Shown piece after piece: positions 24,118 through 30,720 of a stretch of 64,000 nt of DNA; positions within the stretch are counted from its first letter, which is position 1, and every line of letters starts with the position of its first letter. The notes beneath the pieces are model-generated. The model worked only from the letters and a program-made list of their open reading frames with translations, did not search any database and was not told the origin of the DNA. Position numbers and translations under genes: made by a program. Source of the DNA: JAGVXH01 sp041649755 (GTDB lineage Archaea > Nanobdellota > Nanobdellia > Pacearchaeales > GW2011-AR1); the NCBI GenBank assembly GCA_041649755.1, contig JBAZMK010000001.1, positions 62,001-126,000 of the forward strand, in the 5' to 3' direction.

Positions 24118-25265
24118 TGGTAAAAGAAATTTATTTGGATAATGCATCTACTACAAAAGTTTTGCCAGATGTAGCGAAGGGAGTTTTAGATGTTCTGACA
24201 AAAAATTACGGAAATGCTTCATCACTTCATAAAAAGGGTGAGAAAGCAAGGGATATTACTGAAATGACCCGGGAGAAGGTTGCTAAGTTTATTAAAGCGA
24301 AGCCTTCTGAGATTATATTTACTTCAGGGGGGACAGAAAGTAATAACCTTGCGATAAGGGGCCTTGCAAAAGCCAATCCTAAGAAGAAGCATATTATTAC
24401 TTCTGTAATTGAACATCCTTCAGTTTTAGAGACTTGCAAAGACCTTGAAGAAGAAGGTTACAATGTTGATTATGTAAAAGTAGACAAAGAAGGAATTGTT
24501 GATTTGAAAGACCTGAAAGATAAAATTAATGACGACACATTGGTTGTTTCTGTTATGCATGTAAATAATGAAATCGGAACTATCCAACCGATTGAAGAAA
24601 TTGGTCAAATTTGCAGAGAGAGAAAAGTTTATTTTCATACAGACGCCGTTCAATCATTTAAAAAATTGGAGATTGACGTTTCTGGAATGAATGTGGATTT
24701 GATGTCAGTTTCAGGACATAAGTTTGGTGCTCCAAAAGGAATTGGTTTTTTATATGTAAAGCAAGGAACGAACATCAAAGGGATTTTAACTGGTGGAGGA
24801 CAGGAAAAAGGTTTAAGAAGCGGGACTGAAAATACTTCTGGAATTGTGGGTTTAGCTGTTGCTTTAGATTTTGATTTTAATAGAGCAGAAATAAGAAAAT
24901 TAAGAGATAAAATGATTGAGGAAATTTTAAAAATTGGGGGAGTGAGAATTAATGGCTCTGTTGAAAAAAGGGTTCACAATAATATTAATGTTTCATTTTT
25001 TGGAATAGAGGGTGAGAGTCTTATGTTATTGCTTAATGAAAAGGGGATATTTGTTTCAACGGGTTCCGCTTGTGCATCCAGTAAACTACGGGAAAGTTAT
25101 GTTCTGAAGGCTATAGGTGTTGATGAGATGTATATTAATGGGAGCATTCGGATTACACTGGGGGAGATTACTGAAAAAGACGCCGAAGATGTGGTCAAAT
25201 GTATAAAAGAGAGTGTAGAAAGATTAAAAAAAATTAGTCCATTTAAATTTAAGGAGGAAATATGA
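24117..25265 (+). CDS. iscS: cysteine desulfurase IscS
   Basis: 382 residues. PLP enzyme giving persulfide sulfur for Fe-S clusters and tRNA thiolation. Seen: LDNASTTKVLP, FTSGGTESNNLAIRG, HTDAVQ, SVSGHKFGAPKG with the PLP lysine, and the active-site loop STGSACASSKLRES with the nucleophilic Cys. Start overlaps the regulator's stop. The scaffold gene iscU lies three genes downstream. Confidence 0.96.
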   Translation: MVKEIYLDNASTTKVLPDVAKGVLDVLTKNYGNASSLHKKGEKARDITEMTREKVAKFIKAKPSEIIFTSGGTESNNLAIRGLAKANPKKKHIITSVIEHPSVLETCKDLEEEGYNVDYVKVDKEGIVDLKDLKDKINDDTLVVSVMHVNNEIGTIQPIEEIGQICRERKVYFHTDAVQSFKKLEIDVSGMNVDLMSVSGHKFGAPKGIGFLYVKQGTNIKGILTGGGQEKGLRSGTENTSGIVGLAVALDFDFNRAEIRKLRDKMIEEILKIGGVRINGSVEKRVHNNINVSFFGIEGESLMLLLNEKGIFVSTGSACASSKLRESYVLKAIGVDEMYINGSIRITLGEITEKDAEDVVKCIKESVERLKKISPFKFKEEI

Positions 25266-25456
25266 AGAAGATAACTAAAGAAATGACTTTTGCCGAATTA
25301 ATTGAAATCAACCCCAAGGCAGCACAAGAACTTGCGAGGCGCGGTTTATTTTGTGGAGGCTGTCCAATGGCTCAGTTTGAAACGATTGAAGAAGGAGCGA
25401 CAATGCATGGGGTTGACGTTGAAAAATTAATTAAAGAGCTGAATAAGGGGAAATGA
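25262..25456 (+). CDS. DUF1858 redox-disulfide domain protein
   Basis: 64 residues, overlapping iscS (ATGA). MTFAELIEINPKAAQELARRG then CGGCP is the DUF1858 pattern with a CxxC, often found with hybrid-cluster and Fe-S proteins. A strong GGAGG stands 4-5 nt before the ATG. Context suggests a thiol or cluster role within the Fe-S operon; no biochemical function is established. Confidence 0.85.
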   Translation: MKKITKEMTFAELIEINPKAAQELARRGLFCGGCPMAQFETIEEGATMHGVDVEKLIKELNKGK

Positions 25457-26103
25457 AAATAACTTCAAATCCTAAGAGAAAAAATATCTTAGACACAATA
25501 CATTTTGCGGGTAAAGAGATCTTAATAAGGAATTTAAGAGGGAAGAAAGATGTCTTCAATCAAATTAAGAAAATTCACCTAGACAATAAAGATAGGCTAA
25601 AGGAAACAAAATCTAAATGTGAAGGAATCTTAAAAGAAAAAGAGAAAAAATTTCTTAATGAACTAAAAACGATTTTTGAAGTTGATTTAAATAATGATAA
25701 AATAGTTAATATCAATGCTTTTTTTGATTACAATATAGCAAATGTAATTGATGGTAAAAATATTTTTATAAATATATGGAGTAAAGATTGGCTGAACTAT
25801 TTTTTATTTCATGAACTTGTGCATCTATATTATATTGATGCCTTAGAGAATCTAAAATTTAAAGAGATTAATGAGGCTGTAAAATCTCCTTTAATGGAGG
25901 GGATTGATCATTTAATTTTATTTAAAACCCCGATAAAAAAATTGTTTTTGACCCCAAACTATGAAGATGTTGGCTTTGTCGTAAAAAACAAAAAATTTAT
26001 GGATGAGTTAGAAGAAAAATGGATTAATGGACATAGTTTTAACTCTTTCTTGAAAAAAGCCGTTAAAATTCAAAGAAAAACAAAAGGAGTTATAATTTGT
26101 TAG
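25453..26103 (+). CDS. zincin-like metallopeptidase inside the Fe-S operon
   Basis: 216 residues, overlapping the DUF1858 gene. N-terminal helical, Lys/Glu-rich region, then FHELVHLYY (HExxH zinc motif) at about residue 120, with EGIDHLILF downstream as a possible third ligand site. No signal peptide, so cytoplasmic. It resembles putative archaeal zincins only by motif. Its place between DUF1858 and iscU is unexpected and conserved co-transcription would need checking. Confidence 0.65.
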   Translation: MKITSNPKRKNILDTIHFAGKEILIRNLRGKKDVFNQIKKIHLDNKDRLKETKSKCEGILKEKEKKFLNELKTIFEVDLNNDKIVNINAFFDYNIANVIDGKNIFINIWSKDWLNYFLFHELVHLYYIDALENLKFKEINEAVKSPLMEGIDHLILFKTPIKKLFLTPNYEDVGFVVKNKKFMDELEEKWINGHSFNSFLKKAVKIQRKTKGVIIC

Positions 26104-26104
26104 T

Positions 26105-26482
26105 ATGAAAAACAATGTTTCTTATAACGAAAAAGTTCTTGACTATTTCAAAAATCCAAGAAATATGGGTGAGATGAAAGACGCTGATGCAGAGGGGATA
26201 GTTGGAAACCCAACCTGTGGCGATGTGATGAAAATTATGATAAAAATAGAGGGAGATAAAATTAAAGACATTACTTTCCAAACTTTTGGTTGCGCGGCAG
26301 CGATTGCGTCTTCTTCTGCTTTGACAGAAATTGTTAAGGGTAAGAGTTTAAAGGAAGCGAAGAAGATAACTAACGAAGACGTTGCAAAATATTTAGGACA
26401 ACTCCCGCCGATAAAAATCCATTGCTCAAATCTTGCAGCTGACGCGTTAAGGAAAGCAATTGAGAATTGGGAGAAGAAATAA
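26105..26482 (+). CDS. iscU: Fe-S cluster scaffold IscU
   Basis: 125 residues. All three cluster-ligand cysteines are present: GNPTCGDVM, FGCAAAIASSSAL and IHCSNLAADAL. Opens with YNEKVLDYFKNPRNMG. Receives sulfur from IscS and assembles [2Fe-2S]/[4Fe-4S] clusters. The archaeal-type IscU often lacks a lysine motif LPPVK; here it reads LPPIKIHC. Last gene of the operon, followed by a 12-bp hairpin. Confidence 0.95.
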   Translation: MKNNVSYNEKVLDYFKNPRNMGEMKDADAEGIVGNPTCGDVMKIMIKIEGDKIKDITFQTFGCAAAIASSSALTEIVKGKSLKEAKKITNEDVAKYLGQLPPIKIHCSNLAADALRKAIENWEKK

Positions 26483-26495
26483 ATTTTAAAAAAGT

Positions 26496-26528
26496 AATGA
26501 ACCTTTCCTCCCTTTTGAAAGGTTCATT
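26496..26528. terminator. 12-bp hairpin between convergent iscU and small basic gene
   Basis: AATGAACCTTTC (26496-26507) and GAAAGGTTCATT (26517-26528) form a perfect 12-bp stem with a 9-nt pyrimidine-rich loop. It lies between two converging genes and so may terminate both. Archaeal terminators usually are plain T-runs, so the strong stem is unusual here. Confidence 0.6.
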
Positions 26529-26553
26529 GAGTATGATTAAATTAATAAATTAT

Positions 26554-26709
26554 TTATCTTTTTTTCTTTTTAGTGGTTTTCTTAGCGGACTTTTTCTTCT
26601 TCCTTCCACCTCGAGCCATCACAGCTTCACAAACATTGCCTGCCCCATCAACGTAGTAAAGGTGTCCAGGCTTTCTTGTGATAACCTTTTTAACAACAAT
26701 TTTTCCCAT
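26554..26709 (-). CDS. small basic protein with GHLYYVDGAGNVCEA core
   Basis: 51 residues: MGKIVVKKVITRKPGH, LYYVDGAGNVCEAVMARGG, then a tail of Lys/Arg/Ser/Thr (KKKKSAKKTTKKKKR). A perfect GGAGG precedes ATG 26709, and a TTTAAATATA box lies further upstream. The basic tail recalls DNA- or ribosome-binding proteins. I recall similar short proteins in related uncultured archaea, but no function is known. Confidence 0.72.
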   Translation of the reverse strand: MGKIVVKKVITRKPGHLYYVDGAGNVCEAVMARGGRKKKKSAKKTTKKKKR

Positions 26710-26793
26710 TTTAACCTCCTTTTTCAATCAATAATGATTAATTAAGTCTCAATTTATATTTAAATGTTTCTATTGTCGTCGTCCTTTTCTCGT

Positions 26794-27087
26794 TCAATGC
26801 AAGATCTCCAATAAATATTTCCCTTTTCCGGAGATATTTAATTTCCAGTTCTTAACGTCAACAAACTTTGTCGCAACAAAATTATCGTCAAGCCAGACTG
26901 CCTTGAAAGGTTTGCAGAAAAAAGAGTGAATAGAAATTTTCTTTTCTCGGTTAAATACAAATAATAGTGGCGGACTTCTACGACGGAACATCAATCCAAG
27001 AAATTTTTGAGGAATTGTTTTTAAGACTTTCGCGTTTACCGAATGTTTCTTTCCTTTAAACCTATAATTGATATTCTTTAAAACCAT
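26794..27087 (-). CDS. DUF192 protein
   Basis: 97 residues matching DUF192: FLGLMFRRRSPPLLFVF, then SIHSFFCKPFKAVWLD. Small beta-barrel-like domain of unknown function, often secreted in bacteria; no signal peptide here. Overlaps the metallopeptidase gene upstream by 10 nt in a compact minus-strand operon (27681 to 26794). Confidence 0.85.
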   Translation of the reverse strand: MVLKNINYRFKGKKHSVNAKVLKTIPQKFLGLMFRRRSPPLLFVFNREKKISIHSFFCKPFKAVWLDDNFVATKFVDVKNWKLNISGKGKYLLEILH

Positions 27088-27473
27088 CCCTTTTCCTCTT
27101 TTTTCCTTATAAATTTTTGATAGACGTTTTCAACGGAACTTTCGTGAACTTTATCGTGATGAATAAAACCCCCACCGAAAGATTTTGGAATGTGCATTAA
27201 TTCATGAATCACTACTTTTACTTTTTCATTATAGGGGAGTTTGTCAAATCTCTCTGAGATTACTTCAATAAGGTAAAATCCTTTTTTTCTTCCCATCCCA
27301 ATTTGCATCGCTTTTCCAAGGGCATGACATCTTGCGATTGTCCTCCTTGCTGAAGAGCCACGACTCCTAAGAAAAGCTACGTGCTCAAGAAAAATGTGGT
27401 CCCAATCTAAGTTGTAGATAATTTCCTCTGCGATTTTTTTTATGTCAGGTGCTTGTTCGTATTTAATTGGCAT
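27078..27473 (-). CDS. putative metallopeptidase (phage-metallopeptidase-like)
   Basis: 131 residues. IHELMHIPKSFGGGFIHHDK carries HELMH plus a downstream HH pair, the zinc-ligand set of the small putative metallopeptidase family. The N-terminal RGSSARRTIARCHALGKAMQ segment is conserved in that family. Cytoplasmic. Sandwiched by overlap between DUF167 and DUF192 genes. Substrate unknown. Confidence 0.8.
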   Translation of the reverse strand: MPIKYEQAPDIKKIAEEIIYNLDWDHIFLEHVAFLRSRGSSARRTIARCHALGKAMQIGMGRKKGFYLIEVISERFDKLPYNEKVKVVIHELMHIPKSFGGGFIHHDKVHESSVENVYQKFIRKKEEKGWF

Positions 27474-27681
27474 TTTTTACTTCTATGAGTTTATTCTTGG
27501 AATTCCGACCTTTCAATAATTTTATTTCTGAATTAAAATATTTTTTTAAAAGCCTTAAGAGCTCAATGTTTGCTTTATTGTCTTCTGCTGGTTTTTTTAA
27601 AAACACTTTATATTCACTCTCTGAAATTTTATGGATTTCTTGTTTTTTTGAATTTGGTCTCACCTTTATTTCAATTTTCAT
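27463..27681 (-). CDS. DUF167 (YggU-like) protein
   Basis: 72 residues. MKIEIKVRPNSKK, YKVFLKKPAEDNKANIEL and the KLLKGRNSKNKLIEV end match the DUF167 alpha/beta domain. Widespread small protein of unknown function. First of the three-gene overlapping operon after the GTPase gene, 1 nt from its stop. Confidence 0.9.
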   Translation of the reverse strand: MKIEIKVRPNSKKQEIHKISESEYKVFLKKPAEDNKANIELLRLLKKYFNSEIKLLKGRNSKNKLIEVKNAN

Positions 27682-27682
27682 C

Positions 27683-28864
27683 TTATCTAGTGATTATTTC
27701 TATTCCATCACGATGTTTTAATGGGTGGTCTTTGCCTACTGGTTGTTTTGTTCTAACGTCAATCGCTTTGACGAATTTGTCTCCGATATCTGTGTGGAGT
27801 TTGTACGCGAAATCTAAAGCGGTTGAGCCTTTTGGAAGTAAAAAGCAATCTGGTAAAATATTACCTTTACTATCTGCGAGTTTTGCTCCCGCAGGAAAAA
27901 CCGCAATGTAATTTAGTAATTCAAAAACTGATTTATCTAAAATCTCTTGAACGCCTGTTGAACCATAAATATCTAAAACATTTTTTTTAATCATCTTCAA
28001 GGCTTCTTTCTGTTTTTCATTTACTCTTTCTTCATTAATTTTAAACGATGAATCGCCTTGAGTATATTCTATCACCCCAGCTTTTGAAGCCTGACGCAAT
28101 GAGAGTTCAGAGTCCGCTGAACAGGGGATTATCAATGCAGAAGGAAATTTTGTTTTTAATTCTTGAAGATTTTCTTTCGCATTTTCCTTATCTACTTTAT
28201 TCGCTGCTATTATCATCGGCTTTGTCATTTGCCTTATTGTCTTTGTAAAGTTCATTAAGTCCTCTTCTTCCCAGCTTTCTGGATTTTCCCCATTTAATTT
28301 TAATTTTATTAAAACTGCTTTTATGTCGTCTTCTGAAACTTTTAATCCGGAAAATTGTTTTGCAACTACTTTTGCGAAATTTTGTTTGGTTGATTGAATT
28401 GAACGAGAAAGCCTATCCCAAACTTTTTGGAATATTCCCATATACCATTTGTCCAGTTCGCTTTCAAGCATTAAGACATCTTCTATCGGGTCGCCCGTCC
28501 CTTCCTTTCCTTCCTTGTCTGTCGTTCCTGAGATGTCTACTATATGGATAAACGCGTCTGCCTGTCGCAAGTCATCTAAAAATTGGTTTCCAAGACCTTT
28601 GCCTTCACTTGCACCTTCCACTAAACCTGCAACATCCATTAATTCAACAGGAACAAAGCGGGTTTCGCCGTTGCAAAATCCAGTTCTTGGGTTACATCTT
28701 ACACCTAGCTCTTTACAAAGTGCCTTAACTCTAACATAACCAATTCCGTGATTTGGTTTTATAGTTGCGAAAGGGTATGACGCAATAAGAACATCTGCTA
28801 GAGTCGTCGCTTTAAAAAAAGTTGACTTTCCACATGAAGGTTTTCCAACAAGACCGATTAACAT
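27683..28864 (-). CDS. Obg/YchF-family GTP-binding protein
   Basis: 393 residues. G1 GKPSCGKSTFF, G3 DVAGLVEGASEGKGLGNQF, G4 ANKVDKEN, with a C-terminal TGS domain (LPKGSTALDFAYKLHTDIGDK). Archaeal members of this group are thought to act in ribosome or translation quality control; ATP versus GTP preference cannot be read with certainty, though NKVD favours GTP. Likely heads the minus-strand operon to 26794. Confidence 0.93.
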   Translation of the reverse strand: MLIGLVGKPSCGKSTFFKATTLADVLIASYPFATIKPNHGIGYVRVKALCKELGVRCNPRTGFCNGETRFVPVELMDVAGLVEGASEGKGLGNQFLDDLRQADAFIHIVDISGTTDKEGKEGTGDPIEDVLMLESELDKWYMGIFQKVWDRLSRSIQSTKQNFAKVVAKQFSGLKVSEDDIKAVLIKLKLNGENPESWEEEDLMNFTKTIRQMTKPMIIAANKVDKENAKENLQELKTKFPSALIIPCSADSELSLRQASKAGVIEYTQGDSSFKINEERVNEKQKEALKMIKKNVLDIYGSTGVQEILDKSVFELLNYIAVFPAGAKLADSKGNILPDCFLLPKGSTALDFAYKLHTDIGDKFVKAIDVRTKQPVGKDHPLKHRDGIEIITR

Positions 28865-28901
28865 AAATTAGAAAGAAATAACAAGGTTAAAAAGATTTGT
28901 G

Positions 28902-29430
28902 TTAAAGTTCAAGTTCTTTGAAGATTAGACCTTTTGTAAACTTAAATTTCCCTGTAACTAATTCATTTACTATCTTTTCTTTAAGGGGCTTAAATCCCAG
29001 TTTATTATAAATTTCGTTTGCTCTTTTTTCGTTTGGATCTTTAGAAGTATACAACCTAAGCCATTTTTTATTATCCATCTTAGATAGATTAATAATAAAT
29101 CCTAATAAATCTCTACCAATTCCCTCCCCCCTAAAAGAAGGATTAACGCAATACCAACCCAGCCAATAAGCTTCTTTTTCATCATATTTTAAACTATAAA
29201 GACCTGTGACTCCAATAACTTTTCCTTTAGAATCAATGCCGTCCAATATTTAGTAATCACTAAATCAAACCGAGCATATAAAGACTTGTACTTTTCTGGA
29301 TGTAAACTTGCTTTTAACCACTTCGGAGGGTAATCCTCATCGGAGGATTTAACACTAAAAACATTAACTAATAATTTCGATGCATCTCTTAAATTTTTTC
29401 GGATAAAGGAATAATTCTTATATTTTCCAT
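28902..29430 (-). pseudogene. GNAT acetyltransferase broken by two single-base deletions
   Basis: The intact C-terminal part (from about 29246) carries the acetyl-CoA motif region (CVNPSFRGEGIGRDLLGF) and LRLYTSKDPNEKRANEIY. Upstream, the frame from ATG 29430 runs MENIRIIPLSEKI then stops at TAA; the next frame continues NLRDASKLLVNVFS to TKYWTAL; the third gives DSKGKVIGVTGLYSL. Adding one A in the A6 run (29394-29399) and one base near 29233-29240 restores one GNAT of about 176 residues. Either a recent pseudogene or homopolymer sequencing errors. Confidence 0.7.
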
Positions 29431-29464
29431 CACTTTATAATTAGTAAAAGGTTTTTAGGGTTTA

Positions 29465-29788
29465 CTATATCGCTAAATAAAGAAACTTGGGACCTCCCCA
29501 AGTGTGAGGGGAATCCTGTGACCTTTTAACTGAAGTCAAAACTTTTTTACCTTTTACCATCGCGTCTATTATCCGAATTACCTCCCCTGACAAGCCATTA
29601 TCTCCTAAAGAACCAATTATATGATTATATAAGGCATAATAGGAAACCCAGTTATGTCCATCAAACCCTGCACGCCCAAGAGAAGGGTCAGGAGAATGTA
29701 TATCATTAAAATCAGGTCTTTCTAAATAGTCAATAACCACTTTTTCAATATCAGAATCACTTACAGTTCTACTTCCTGAAGGCTCCAT
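29465..29788 (-). CDS. hypothetical protein
   Basis: 107 residues, not recognised. Acidic N-terminus (SDSDIEKVVIDYLERPDFND), a Gly/His/Trp-rich middle (FDGHNWVSYYALYNH) and a C-terminal RSQDSPHTWGGPKFLY. No signal peptide or membrane helix. It stands alone between a GNAT pseudogene and the tRNA. Confidence 0.55.
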   Translation of the reverse strand: MEPSGSRTVSDSDIEKVVIDYLERPDFNDIHSPDPSLGRAGFDGHNWVSYYALYNHIIGSLGDNGLSGEVIRIIDAMVKGKKVLTSVKRSQDSPHTWGGPKFLYLAI

Positions 29789-29838
29789 ATAGTTAGATAG
29801 TTAGGATATTTTTAAGTATTTGTGTGCTTAATAAGTAA

Positions 29839-29848
29839 TTTTATAAAC
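29839..29848 (+). promoter_or_regulatory. TATA box of the tRNA
   Basis: TTTTATAAAC about 26 nt before the first tRNA base at 29871. Confidence 0.6.
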
Positions 29849-29870
29849 AATAATTTTGTAGGGTTTAGGT

Positions 29871-29987
29871 GAGCCCGTAGCTCAGCCAGGTAGAGCACTG
29901 CTCTTATATGACTGCGATTCAATGAATTGTAGATTTTCTTCAGTCGAAGGAAGGCAGGGGTCCTGGGTTCAAATCCCAGCGGGCTCA
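29871..29987 (+). tRNA. tRNA-Ile (anticodon UAU), intron-containing
   Basis: Acceptor stem GAGCCCG (29871-29877) pairs with CGGGCTC (29980-29986); discriminator A at 29987; CCA is not encoded. D-arm GCTC/GAGC, anticodon stem CTGCT (29898-29902) with GGCAG (29953-29957), T-arm CTGGG TTCAAAT CCCAG. The loop reads CT-TAT-A, giving anticodon TAT at 29905-29907, isoleucine AUA. Removing the 43-nt intron leaves a 74-nt tRNA. Most archaea decode AUA with agmatidine-modified CAU instead. The main uncertainty is the splice position, which I assign to the canonical 37/38 site. Confidence 0.82.
29909..29951 (+). other. 43-nt tRNA intron with bulge-helix-bulge
   Basis: After A37 the intron runs from TGACTG to AAGGA. 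Inside it GACTG pairs with CAGTC. Loop bases CTTA (32-35) face GAAG near the 3' junction, forming the central helix with one A/G mismatch. The two 3-nt bulges are TA^T and GA^A, cut between the second and third base. This is the archaeal splicing-endonuclease substrate form, with a relaxed central helix. Confidence 0.72.
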
Positions 29988-30153
29988 TTCAGTCCTCCTG
30001 CCTGGCAGGAGTCCAGCTCACAATCATGTCTTGCTTAAAATAGTTTAAATACAAGAGAACGCAAGACCAAATTGTTCTACTCACAATCATGCCTCAAGAG
30101 GGCTCGTCTTTCTTAACCCCAATATTTAAAAACCAATTTTCAATGATTATTTG
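29988..30153 (+). other. intergenic region with hairpin, orphan TATA and direct repeats
   Basis: Right after the tRNA, CTCCTGCC (29995-30002) and GGCAGGAG (30004-30011) form a tight hairpin that may help 3' processing or termination. CTCACAATCATG occurs twice (30017-30028 and 30080-30091). Between them is a TATA-like TTTAAATA (30044-30051) that does not match the start of L15e, whose own box is AATATTTAAA at 30121-30130. A small transcript of about 45 nt near 30075-30120, ending in a T-rich run, is possible but unproven. Confidence 0.45.
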
Positions 30154-30720
30154 ATGGGGACTACAAAGTACTTAAGAGAAGCTTGGAAAAAACCAGATGT
30201 AAAAGTCCTTAGAGAAAGGATGATTGAATGGAGAAAAGGCGAATCAGTTGTAAGAGTAGAAAAACCTCTAAGACTTGACAGAGCAAGAAATCTTGGTTAC
30301 AAGGCAAAAAAAGGAGTAGTTATCGTTAGGATTAGGATTAAAAGAGGGGGGCACAAGAGAACTAGACCTTACAAAGCGAGAAGGACAAAAAGACTTCATA
30401 TCAGAAAGAACCTTACTATGAATTATAAAGAAATCGCAGAACAAAGAGTTGCGAGAAAATTCACAAATATGGAAGTTTTAAACTCCTATGTGGTTGGAAG
30501 AGATGGGATAAATTATTTTTACGAAGTGATTTTAGTTGACAGAAATGCTCCTGAAATAAAAACAGACAAGGAATTATCAAGATTTGTAAAATCACCAAAG
30601 AGAAGGGCTTTAAGAGGTCTTACAAGTGCAGGTAAAAAAGCAAGAGGGTTAAGAAACTCCCTAATTAAGTCACCAAAAGTTAGACCAAGTCTTAGAGCAA
30701 ACAGAAGGCAAGGCAATTAG
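30154..30720 (+). CDS. rpl15e: ribosomal protein L15e
   Basis: 188 residues, from ATG 30154 (an in-frame TTG at 30151 is less likely). Strongly basic; TTKYLREAWKKPD, RIKRGGHKRTRPYKARRTKR, and KSPKRRALRGLTSAGKKARG match archaeal L15e of the large subunit. TATA AATATTTAAA lies about 25 nt upstream. The stop overlaps the convergent helicase by 4 nt. Confidence 0.96.
   Translation: MGTTKYLREAWKKPDVKVLRERMIEWRKGESVVRVEKPLRLDRARNLGYKAKKGVVIVRIRIKRGGHKRTRPYKARRTKRLHIRKNLTMNYKEIAEQRVARKFTNMEVLNSYVVGRDGINYFYEVILVDRNAPEIKTDKELSRFVKSPKRRALRGLTSAGKKARGLRNSLIKSPKVRPSLRANRRQGN

Noticed and set aside
26467..26745. A plus-strand reading frame of 92 codons after iscU
   Set aside because: It overlaps the end of iscU and runs antisense to the small basic gene at 26554-26709, which has a Shine-Dalgarno, promoter and recognisable core; no family or start signal supports the plus-strand frame.
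29898..29912. Reading the tRNA as tRNA-Lys(CUU) from the CTCTTA string
   Set aside because: The D-arm and anticodon-stem pairing place C32 and T33 so that positions 34-36 are TAT; the CTT reading would break both stems.
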